Source: Winkia neuii (GTDB taxonomy: Bacteria; Actinomycetota; Actinomycetes; Actinomycetales; Actinomycetaceae). Taken from it: DNA of 64,000 nt. Below are positions 7,489-14,298 of the stretch, one piece after another; positions within the stretch are counted from its first letter, which is position 1, and each line of letters opens with the position of its first letter. The notes beneath the pieces were generated by a model. That model ran no database searches. It saw only the letters and a list, made by a program, of their open reading frames with translations, and was not told the DNA's origin. The stretch spans positions 1,364,001 to 1,428,000 of the forward strand of contig NZ_CP118946.1 of NCBI RefSeq assembly GCF_029011175.1, read 5' to 3'. Both the position numbers and the translations under genes were made by a program.

Positions 7489-8359
7489 CTTCTTTAACGC
7501 TGCGCCTACGGCATCCCGCGACGGCTCGCGACTTCTTCGCTTCTGCCCCACCCCACGCAACTGCAAACATTGCTGTAACAGCAAGAACAATGGTCGCCCC
7601 CGTTGGAACGTCTAATGCCCATGACAGGTAAATTCCGAAGAAGGAGCCAATGCAGCCGAAAACAGCTGACAGCACCATCATTGTTGCTAGACGGTCCGTC
7701 AGTAGTCGCGCGGTTGCAGCCGGCGTGACCAAAAGGGCAAGCACCAAGATGTTCCCAATGGTGCGCACCGAGATAACTACCGCGCCTGTAACCGCTATGT
7801 AGAGCACAAGATCTAGCCAGAACACCGGCAGTCCCAGAGCCCGCGCCATCTCTCGGTCCAATGAGACCGCAACCAGCTCTTTATTCAGAATAAGAACTGT
7901 AGCCACAATCACAGATCCCAAGGAAGCAACAAGTAAGATATCGCCCTCTGACACACCGGTAATAGAGCCGAAAAGGAAACTGGTCAACGAAGCGGTGTAC
8001 CCCTGCGCCCTAGAAATAATCACCAACCCCAAGGCAAATGCTGCAGCAAACAGTATCCCAATCAACGTCTCTTCACGTATTTTTCGGTTTTGGGCAAGCA
8101 CGGCTACAAGCACCGCTATTGTTCCCCCAGCAACTGCCCCTCCGGCCACTAAAGAAAAACCCATAACATAGGCAATCGCTATGCCTGGAAAAACAGCGTG
8201 GGCAACCGCGTCCCCAATAAAAGCCATTCCGCGCAAAACTACGTGAGCGCCCACTACGGCGCATACCAATGCAGAAAGCATCGCAATCAACAATGCTCTA
8301 GGCAAAAAGGCGAGCACCGGGTTAGAAAGATCCGCGAAAAAGTCAAGAAGAGAAATCAT
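7448..8359 (-). CDS. Anchored-repeat-type ABC transporter, permease (ZnuB/MntB-like)
   Basis: 303-residue membrane protein of the ABC-3 metal permease family, forming the channel for a metal ion such as Zn or Mn. It opens with DFFADLSNPVLAFLPRALLIAMLSALVCAVVGAHVVLRGMAFIGDAVAH, whose 'RGMAFIGDAVAHAVFPG' is the family signature, and has about eight to nine hydrophobic segments up to residue 270. The last 30 residues (from AEAKKSRAVAGC to PPAGLEPATNGL) are odd: the final 14 are encoded antisense to the CAT tRNA, so the native stop has apparently been lost and translation runs into the tRNA. The start overlaps the ATPase stop by four bases. It is the last gene of the five-gene metal operon. Confidence 0.92.
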   Translation of the reverse strand: MISLLDFFADLSNPVLAFLPRALLIAMLSALVCAVVGAHVVLRGMAFIGDAVAHAVFPGIAIAYVMGFSLVAGGAVAGGTIAVLVAVLAQNRKIREETLIGILFAAAFALGLVIISRAQGYTASLTSFLFGSITGVSEGDILLVASLGSVIVATVLILNKELVAVSLDREMARALGLPVFWLDLVLYIAVTGAVVISVRTIGNILVLALLVTPAATARLLTDRLATMMVLSAVFGCIGSFFGIYLSWALDVPTGATIVLAVTAMFAVAWGGAEAKKSRAVAGCRRRSVKEVPPAGLEPATNGL

Positions 8360-9075
8360 TTACATCCCACCAGCCTATAGAGAGGCGAATCGTCAGTAAC
8401 TTCGAACGCCTCTTTCCAAAGTTGCCTATCACGCATCCCCTGTGGCGAATCGTATGCCACGATCCGCCGCTTCAGCAGTAACAATTTGTCGCACTTCTGC
8501 ACTGCTCCCGCCAGATCGTGAGTAGACATCAAAATCGTGGTCCCACTATTAGCCAACCTTCGGAAAAGCCCCAATAACAATTCTGCAGAAGGTAAATCCA
8601 GGCCCGTAAAAGGCTCGTCCAGCAGCAGGACCGAAGGACACCCGGCAAGTGCCCGTGCTACCAGCACGCGCTGGCGCTGACCTCCCGACAACTCCCCTAC
8701 AGTACGTCGTGAAAGAGCCCGTAATTCGACTCTTTCAAGTGCTTCGAGGGCGGCACGGAAATGCTGCGACTTAGCTCTGCGTCCCCACCCGATCTGTCGA
8801 GTAAGTCCAGAAAGCACTACCCCAGTAACGTCAATAGGGAAATCCCATGCAAATTCTCTCCGCTGCGGCACATACCCGATCTGTGCCGGGTCCAAGTCGA
8901 CTGTTCCCTTAGAAGGAACCAGTCCTTGTATCGCCCTCAACAATGTGGTTTTTCCGGCACCATTTGGACCGACCAACCCCACAAGTTCACCTGGTCGAGC
9001 CGCAAAGCTAATATCCTGCAGGATCTGGCGTCCTCCAAGGCGCACACCTAGTTCCTTTACTGCAATCCCACTCAT
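8356..9075 (-). CDS. Anchored-repeat-type ABC transporter, ATP-binding subunit
   Basis: 239-residue cytoplasmic ATPase that energises the neighbouring metal permease. Visible motifs in order: Walker A GPNGAGKTTLL (about 36-46), Q-loop YVPQRREFAWDFP (about 69-81), signature LSGGQRQRV (about 129-137), Walker B VLLLDEPFTGLD (about 149-160) and switch STHDLAG (about 184-190). The Q-loop 'PQR...DFPI' form is typical of Zn/Mn ATPases (ZnuC/MntA). The start overlaps the upstream anchored-repeat gene and the stop overlaps the permease gene, each by four bases. Confidence 0.95.
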   Translation of the reverse strand: MSGIAVKELGVRLGGRQILQDISFAARPGELVGLVGPNGAGKTTLLRAIQGLVPSKGTVDLDPAQIGYVPQRREFAWDFPIDVTGVVLSGLTRQIGWGRRAKSQHFRAALEALERVELRALSRRTVGELSGGQRQRVLVARALAGCPSVLLLDEPFTGLDLPSAELLLGLFRRLANSGTTILMSTHDLAGAVQKCDKLLLLKRRIVAYDSPQGMRDRQLWKEAFEVTDDSPLYRLVGCK

Positions 9076-9962
9076 TGCGCTTCGGCTTCCTCTCGCGCCC
9101 TCTTAGAACGCACAGTCATCAAATAAGCCACGCCAGCTGCTACGAAGACGCCAGCTCCTATCCCAAGAAACAAATACCCATTTCTTCTTTCAGGCCTCGC
9201 TGCATCTGCTTTTTCAGGCCGCGTAGCTACCTCCGCCATCTTGCCTTGCCAAGACACATCAACGCTGGAATGCGGGTCAGTCTGCACCGCAAAACGCAAA
9301 TATGTGTGCAGGCTCTTCTGCTTTCGTCCCTCCATCCGCATCCTGATAGCAATTAGATGGACTCCCGGCTTTGTGAACACCCAATTGGCGTGAGCATGGG
9401 TTCCTATTTCCGTAAACACCGGCTGGGCTTGTTTCTTCTTTGAAGTCCACAGCACCCTAGGCTTTGCGAAGCCTCCATCTTGTTCAAAAACAGTGGCTTC
9501 GCCCGGCCCAATATGTCCCGCGTACTCGATTGTCACGCCACGCAATCCCATATTCGCCAGCCCCGGGTGTTGCGTATTCCAACCTAGCCACGGCACGTGC
9601 GCAATTTGCTGCTGCGGAATTACCCATACCCCATCACCTGCTGTGGCCCCTGTGAAGTTGTAGTCAGTTCCCTCTGGAAGTACCTGGATGGCACTTTTCT
9701 GTAGATTGAACGTGACGTCCTCGGGATGACGCCATACTGGCTTATCTGCCGAATCGTCGCGAATCAGGATTTCCGCCCGTTCACCAGAAACAACGATGCC
9801 TAAATCGGCGTGCCCCTCCGAAAAAATTTTCTTCGTTCCGGCAGGCGCAATCTGTTCGTTTTGCTCGACAACTTGATCTAGATTTTCATCAGCGTATGCG
9901 GGAGCTAGCGGCAAGGTGCCCAGTATCAAGGCGCTCATCAAGATCAGGATTTTTCTTTTCAT
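9072..9962 (-). CDS. ABC transporter-associated membrane-anchored repeat protein (TIGR03769-type domain)
   Basis: 296 residues. A signal peptide (MKRKILILMSALILGTLPLAPAYA) is followed by a beta-rich extracellular region. This includes the actinobacterial surface-anchored repeat near residues 190-235, GTHAHANWVFTKPGVHLIAI, whose H-x-H-x-N-W and F-T-K-P-G residues define the family. The C-terminus has one transmembrane helix (GYLFLGIGAGVFVAAGVAYLM) and a charged tail but no LPxTG-like motif, so it is anchored as a membrane protein. The start at 9962 overlaps the stop of the binding-protein gene as ATGA. Operon context suggests it hands metal from the wall to the transporter; the His residues could be ligands, which is inference. 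Confidence 0.9.
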   Translation of the reverse strand: MKRKILILMSALILGTLPLAPAYADENLDQVVEQNEQIAPAGTKKIFSEGHADLGIVVSGERAEILIRDDSADKPVWRHPEDVTFNLQKSAIQVLPEGTDYNFTGATAGDGVWVIPQQQIAHVPWLGWNTQHPGLANMGLRGVTIEYAGHIGPGEATVFEQDGGFAKPRVLWTSKKKQAQPVFTEIGTHAHANWVFTKPGVHLIAIRMRMEGRKQKSLHTYLRFAVQTDPHSSVDVSWQGKMAEVATRPEKADAARPERRNGYLFLGIGAGVFVAAGVAYLMTVRSKRAREEAEAQ

Positions 9963-11401
9963 TTCTTCTCCAGGCACCGCCGCAGAGAGTCTGCATTGGC
10001 GGCCATCATTTTTTCGTAGGTATTTATTTCTTCGGTGAAGGTATCCCCATGTATGGGACATATAGCTATGTGCAGCCGCTTCGCTGTTTCAGTCAGATCT
10101 TTTGATCTAGCAGAGAGGTTAGGTTCTAAGAAGACAGCTTTGACATGCAGGTTCTGCAAGGTCCGAGTTAGCGCTACTAAATCTCTACTGGAAGGTTCCA
10201 CCGCAGGGTTAGGCGATACGAAACCGGCGACATTTATCCCATACGCCTTACCCAGATACCCGTATGCGTCGTGAGTGGTCACTAGATGCCTCTGCGCCTT
10301 CGGAATCGCGCGAATTTGTCCGCGCACATATTCATCTAGTTTTTTCAGTCTCGCCTCATACTGCCGGGTGTTCCTGTCATATGTGGCGCTGCCTGCCGGA
10401 TCGACCTCTTTCAAATGGTCGCGTATGACCTTCGCATACGCGATACCTGCCTGCACGTCCTGCCACATATGGGGATCCACTTCCCCGTGGACATGTTTGC
10501 CAATCACTGCTTGCGCCAGCATGTAGGTCTCGTGTCCGGGGCGACCTAGGAACCGAAAACGCGGGTCGGGAGGAATCTGTTCGAGGGCGGCAGGCGGCAC
10601 TACGATTACAGTCTTCGTTGGGTCAAAGCTCGCTTTGTTCCGGCCGTCTTTTGCGTCGCCTACGATTAGGATCTTTCCGTCCTTTAGGGTGATGTCTTCG
10701 TGTCCCTGGGTTAGAGGCTCCATATTTTTCGTCAGTTCGCTTCTGGCGGGGTCCACTCCAACTGCGAAGGTAATTGTGTTGCGTGCGTTCTTTGCGGCAA
10801 AGTCGATCTGGTAGATCCCCGGCTTGGTGAATGCCCAGCTCATGTGCGTGTGCGCTCCTGCGGGAAGGTCCACGCCGTCGCGCTGGTCAATGCCGTCGGC
10901 AGAGTTTAGGTAGACCTGCGGGCTGCCGAATGATGTGGTTAGGTAGGCGCTCACGTCTCCGGGGCCGCGTCTTGCGGTCATTTGCATGCGTGCCGTAGTC
11001 CCGTCTACTCGCATCCCTAGCCACACCGTGTTCAGGGTGATGTCTTCAACGAGCGGGAGCATTCGCGTCCCGTACTTAGGAGTCTCTTCGCCGACTTTTA
11101 TCACTGGTCCGCGCGAGTTGTTTCGGACTGCGCGATACAGGGATTGTTCTTCCAGGAGCAGATGGTTGGTGAGCGCCAGCTTGGAATTGGCTATGGCGCG
11201 CACGTCTGCCAAAGTCGGTTCGTATGAGTGCGGATCCGCACCTGGCTTTACCAGTGCCTTCACTTGGGCCCGCGTGCCCGCAACGTTCTGCGCAATATCA
11301 GCTAACACGGGGGTGGTGGCAACTACTTGTGGTTTTTTACTCTGTGCTGCGGGGCTACAGGCACAGCAGCAGAGTAAAACCACTGCAATTAGTTTGCGCA
11401 T
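9959..11401 (-). CDS. Anchored-repeat-type ABC transporter, ZnuA-like binding lipoprotein with inserted surface repeat
   Basis: 480-residue lipoprotein (signal peptide ending CCCACS). It is a metal-binding ZnuA/PsaA-type protein interrupted by a surface-anchored repeat. Residues about 28-105 form the first lobe start (VVATTPVLADIAQNVAG, PGADPHSYEPT, LTNHLLLE). Residues about 110-225 are the insert, with GAHTHMSWAFTKPGIYQIDF. The binding fold then resumes (VIGKHVHGEVDPHMWQD, TTHDAYGYLGKAYGI, VFLEPNLSARSKDL). Candidate metal ligands are the His of DPHSYEPT, of GEVDPHMWQD and of TTHDAYGYL. The gene overlaps the surface-protein gene by 13 bases and the next gene by four. The fusion matches the known but experimentally little-studied family TIGR03772. 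Confidence 0.93.
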   Translation of the reverse strand: MRKLIAVVLLCCCACSPAAQSKKPQVVATTPVLADIAQNVAGTRAQVKALVKPGADPHSYEPTLADVRAIANSKLALTNHLLLEEQSLYRAVRNNSRGPVIKVGEETPKYGTRMLPLVEDITLNTVWLGMRVDGTTARMQMTARRGPGDVSAYLTTSFGSPQVYLNSADGIDQRDGVDLPAGAHTHMSWAFTKPGIYQIDFAAKNARNTITFAVGVDPARSELTKNMEPLTQGHEDITLKDGKILIVGDAKDGRNKASFDPTKTVIVVPPAALEQIPPDPRFRFLGRPGHETYMLAQAVIGKHVHGEVDPHMWQDVQAGIAYAKVIRDHLKEVDPAGSATYDRNTRQYEARLKKLDEYVRGQIRAIPKAQRHLVTTHDAYGYLGKAYGINVAGFVSPNPAVEPSSRDLVALTRTLQNLHVKAVFLEPNLSARSKDLTETAKRLHIAICPIHGDTFTEEINTYEKMMAANADSLRRCLEKK

Positions 11402-12942
11402 TTGCGCCTAACTAGTACACCGATTCCGAACACAGCTAGCCCGGTGGCCAGTACGCTGAGCGGTCCCGTAAATGAGGATGTTCCAGTGCCTGCCAACCCT
11501 GCTGCGGGTTTGCATTCCTTGCCATCCGGGGTACGCCAGACTTTTCCACCTCTGCCTATTTTTGCGCCAAGGTCGAAGTGTCCGTCCATTGTGCCTTTTC
11601 CAACTGTGAAGTGCAGGGTGGTTTTCGCGCTCAGGGATTTACCGTCCTTACCTTTTGCGGTCTGAGTAATTTCAGCCTCATAGTTTCCGGGTTTAGTGAA
11701 GGCCCAGTTTGGGTGCACGTGGGTGTTGTGGGGAATGTCGACCTCGCCGGAGGCGCTGTTATCTTTTCCTAGAAACCACTTTTGTCCTACAGCTTCTCCT
11801 AGGTTCCCGTTGGTGAACACGAACATGGTGCCCGGTCCTCGGAAGCCCGTGAGTTTCCACTTGACTGGACCATCAGTTTTTTCCACCAGCGTTTCGTGCA
11901 TCGTGTTGGCGCCCAGCCACGGAACATTCTTCGTCTGGGTGGCACCTATTAGCCAGATCTGTCCTGCCTGTACCGGCCCGAGGGCGGAGGACAGGTTTTG
12001 CTTCGCAGCTTCTCCGACGGGAAACGTGATGCTTGCAGGGTCTATCCATTTCGCCGGCGCAGTCCGGTCGTCTTTTAGGACTGCTTGCAGCCCTTCTTCA
12101 TCGCTGTCTACCAGTTTGCATTCGCCAGTTTCCTGACGACCAGCAGTCGGCGTTGGGGCTTCGCCAGCGGCATTTTCCCCGCTTGCAGGCTGATCCTGTG
12201 TTTGCTCTACCTGCTTCGCCTCGCCCCTATTTGTTCGTGGGCTGTCCGCCTTCGGAGCCGCAGCTACCGTTTCCTTTTCTGGGGCACTGTAGGTCCTTGT
12301 GGATGTGTTCGGATGTTTCTGGCCAATCTGCCAGGTGTAGGTTCGCTCCGCCGAGCGCACCGTCTGCCCCTCCTTCTCAGCCTCGGCTGCAACAGTCATC
12401 TTGTAGGTGCCCGCTTTTTCAAACAACCAGCTGATAGCTTTACGCTCTGGTTCGGCATGCTCCATAGTGCTGCCCGCACTAAGCTGTGCCTCTCCGCCAG
12501 ACAATGCGCCTATGAGTTGCCCCTCCTGCCAGTGGTAGGCAAAAACTTTTCCAGGCCCTTCTATTTTCTTGAAACGCATCCTGGCGGCCCCATAGCCCTT
12601 ATTGGCGAGGGCGGAGCTATCCCATCCGAAGGGACCGCCATTCTCTTCTGGCTGGGAAAGAAAATAGCTGCTCTCACCAATTCCTTCAGGGATCCGGATA
12701 TTCTCTTTAGCGCTTTTCCCCGTGACACTCAGCAGTATCGCTTGCGGATCATAAGCTTGCCCAAGCTCTTGATTCTGCCCCGCCACAGAAGCGGTAAGAC
12801 TAAGTGAACCGGTGGAATCGGTAAGGGTAAAAATGTTGGCATTCTCTGCCGGGATGGGTTTAGGCGCAGCTACTGCTGCTGGCGCTAAGCTCGCGCCGAG
12901 GGCGGCTACGGCTAAGGCCGTAAGCAACTTCTTGATTGCCAC
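11389..12942 (-). CDS. Cell-wall surface protein with anchored repeats and LAxTG sorting signal
   Basis: 517 residues, first gene of the metal operon. I place the start at the GTG at 12942, which follows AGAAAGG by five bases and gives a clean signal peptide ending APAAVAA; longer frames would run through the promoter. Two repeat-type regions are visible. The first is a degenerate one ending YTWQIG near residue 210, lacking the His pair. The second is canonical near residues 430-475 (HNTHVHPNWAFTKPGNYEAE). Between them is a Pro/Glu/Gln-rich linker. The C-terminus reads GLAGTGTSSF, a hydrophobic helix and RRKCAN, i.e. an LAxTG signal of the kind cut by class E sortases. Likely role: wall-attached partner of the transporter (inference from operon and repeats). 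Confidence 0.9.
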   Translation of the reverse strand: MAIKKLLTALAVAALGASLAPAAVAAPKPIPAENANIFTLTDSTGSLSLTASVAGQNQELGQAYDPQAILLSVTGKSAKENIRIPEGIGESSYFLSQPEENGGPFGWDSSALANKGYGAARMRFKKIEGPGKVFAYHWQEGQLIGALSGGEAQLSAGSTMEHAEPERKAISWLFEKAGTYKMTVAAEAEKEGQTVRSAERTYTWQIGQKHPNTSTRTYSAPEKETVAAAPKADSPRTNRGEAKQVEQTQDQPASGENAAGEAPTPTAGRQETGECKLVDSDEEGLQAVLKDDRTAPAKWIDPASITFPVGEAAKQNLSSALGPVQAGQIWLIGATQTKNVPWLGANTMHETLVEKTDGPVKWKLTGFRGPGTMFVFTNGNLGEAVGQKWFLGKDNSASGEVDIPHNTHVHPNWAFTKPGNYEAEITQTAKGKDGKSLSAKTTLHFTVGKGTMDGHFDLGAKIGRGGKVWRTPDGKECKPAAGLAGTGTSSFTGPLSVLATGLAVFGIGVLVRRKCAN

Positions 12943-12964
12943 GATTGCCTTTCTAACTACTCTA

Positions 12965-13016
12965 TTGGGAATGGTTATCGTTTTAATAGGGTAGGTATAG
13001 AGCGCCCCCATGTCAA
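12965..13016 (-). promoter_or_regulatory. Promoter with Zur-like operator for the metal operon
   Basis: On the minus strand, -35 TTGACA (13016-13011), a 17-base spacer and -10 TACCCT (12993-12988) lead into an imperfect dyad, AAAACGATAACCATTCCCA, covering the likely transcription start and ending about 25 bases before the GTG. The core GATAACCATTCCCA matches GACAATCATTCGCA at 16847-16860 in front of the other surface-protein gene (11 of 14 positions) and resembles Zur boxes of actinobacteria. That both promoters have the same spacing supports a common metal-responsive repressor. Confidence 0.65.
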
Positions 13017-13017
13017 C

Positions 13018-13040
13018 AAAAAGACCGCCCGAAGGCGGTT
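13018..13040 (-). terminator. Terminator after pflA
   Basis: Minus-strand stem ACCGCC (13039-13034) / GGCGGT (13029-13024) with a TTCG loop, followed by C and TTTTT. It separates the pfl locus from the metal operon promoter, which begins two bases later. Confidence 0.9.
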
Positions 13041-13046
13041 TTAAAC

Positions 13047-13080
13047 TAGTTGGGCGCCGGCAATAGCCGACGCCCAACTA
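13047..13080 (-). terminator. Second hairpin between pflA and its terminator
   Basis: TAGTTGGGCG (13047-13056) pairs with CGCCCAACTA (13071-13080), with an inner CGGC/GCCG helix closed by AATA. No T run follows on the minus strand, so it may stabilise the mRNA 3' end or assist the terminator at 13018-13040. Confidence 0.6.
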
Positions 13081-13092
13081 CATTTTTACAGC

Positions 13093-13836
13093 TCAGTACA
13101 CTGTCAGGCCACGAGCGCGGAAAATATCGCGCACCTCTTCAGCCTGTTCCTTCGAAGGCGGCTCCACGTCCTCGAGCTTGTACTCCATATTCAGATCAGC
13201 CCACTTATCGCGAGCCATCTGGTGGAACGGCAAGACTTCCAAGCGCTCAACATTTGGCCACTGGGCCACAATGTCGGCAACGCGCTCCACGTTGTCTTTA
13301 TCATCCGTCCACCCGGGTACATCCACGAAACGGATCCAGACCTTATTGCCATTGTCCGCAAGCCTTTGCCCGAACTTCAGTGTGGGCTCAAGCGGGCGAC
13401 CAGTAACCTTCTTATAGATTTCTGGATCGCCACTCTTTACGTCCATCATGACCAGGTCAAGCAGATTTAGATCCTCATCCGAGAAATTAGCTCCAAGGAA
13501 ACCACTGGTATCGATATTCGTATGAATACCGCGATCCTTGCAATCCTTCAGCAGACGCTTCAGGAACACGGGTTGCATCATCGGCTCGCCACCCGAGAAG
13601 GTGACTCCCCCACCAGTAGCATCAAACACTGCCTTATAACGAGCAATCTTTTCCACTAGATCCGACTCACGCACTGCCGTACCATCACGCATCTTCAACG
13701 TGTCAGGGTTATGACAGTACACACACCGGAGCGGGCACCCTGCGAGGAAAACGGTCAGGCGCGTACCAGGACCATCAACCGCAGTCACCAGCTCCCACGA
13801 GTGCACCGATCCAATATCTCCGGCTCGTACCGCCAT
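13093..13836 (-). CDS. pflA: Pyruvate formate-lyase activating enzyme
   Basis: 247-residue radical-SAM enzyme that installs the glycyl radical on PFL using S-adenosylmethionine and a 4Fe-4S cluster. The cluster motif is CPLRCVYCHNPDT near residues 32-44 (CxxxCxxC), followed by GGGVTFSGGEPMMQ, which binds SAM. I start it at the ATG at 13836 because CAGGAA lies seven bases upstream, the resulting length equals that of E. coli PflA, and the longer frame would translate through a perfect hairpin. It lies 164 bases after the glycyl-radical subunit gene, in the same direction, and is followed by a terminator. Acts in the cytoplasm under anaerobic conditions. Confidence 0.95.
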   Translation of the reverse strand: MAVRAGDIGSVHSWELVTAVDGPGTRLTVFLAGCPLRCVYCHNPDTLKMRDGTAVRESDLVEKIARYKAVFDATGGGVTFSGGEPMMQPVFLKRLLKDCKDRGIHTNIDTSGFLGANFSDEDLNLLDLVMMDVKSGDPEIYKKVTGRPLEPTLKFGQRLADNGNKVWIRFVDVPGWTDDKDNVERVADIVAQWPNVERLEVLPFHQMARDKWADLNMEYKLEDVEPPSKEQAEEVRDIFRARGLTVY

Positions 13837-13922
13837 CAGATGTTCCTGGCGGTTCATCTGCGGCGCATCGGTGACACCAGCAAGTCCGGCTCCCTGAAGC
13901 CTGGGAACCTCAATCTCTAGTG

Positions 13923-13980
13923 GTTCGGGGCGATACTCGCCGGTAGAGCCTTCGCTCTCCCAGCTTGTATCGCCCCGAAC
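13923..13980 (-). promoter_or_regulatory. Intercistronic hairpin between the glycyl-radical subunit gene and pflA
   Basis: A perfect 14-base-pair inverted repeat, GTTCGGGGCGATAC (13923-13936) and its complement at 13967-13980, encloses a 30-base loop and starts 20 bases after the upstream stop. There is no T tract. It could protect the upstream mRNA or attenuate transcription so that less activase than PFL is made; both roles are inferred. Confidence 0.6.
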
Positions 13981-14000
13981 TGTAAGTGGTAAAACCAAAT

Positions 14001-14252
14001 TTACCGAGTTGCGTGGAAGGTACGCGAGATCACGTCGAGCTGCTGCTCACGGGTCAGGCGCACGAAGTTGACGGCGTAGCCGGATACGCGAACGGTCAAC
14101 TGCGGGTACTTCTCGGGGTGCTCCATGGCATCCTCAAGGGTCTCCTTGTTCAGGACGTTGATGTTGGCGTGGTACAGGCCCTTGACGCCACCATTGTCCT
14201 TACGAGCGGCCTTCATCGACTCCATGCGGTCTTCGAAAGTCTTTACTGCCAT
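14001..14252 (-). CDS. Separate glycyl-radical subunit of pyruvate formate-lyase (GrcA-like)
   Basis: 83 residues ending [26 protein letters not shown] in its last third. RVSGYAV is the glycyl-radical motif, the glycine being residue 58 or so. Residues 30-80 match the last 60 residues of ordinary PflB ([24 protein letters not shown]). The neighbouring 693-residue PFL stops exactly where this segment begins, so the two chains together rebuild a full PFL. The gene has its own ribosome-binding site (AAGGAG, seven bases before ATG) 46 bases after the PFL stop. It is related to E. coli GrcA/YfiD, but GrcA repairs a complete PFL, whereas here the small protein should be obligatory (inference). Confidence 0.9.
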   Translation of the reverse strand: MAVKTFEDRMESMKAARKDNGGVKGLYHANINVLNKETLEDAMEHPEKYPQLTVRVSGYAVNFVRLTREQQLDVISRTFHATR

Positions 14253-14298
14253 TCCTATTCTCCTTCTCTGTGTTGTTTATAGGACGTTTTAGGGTTGA

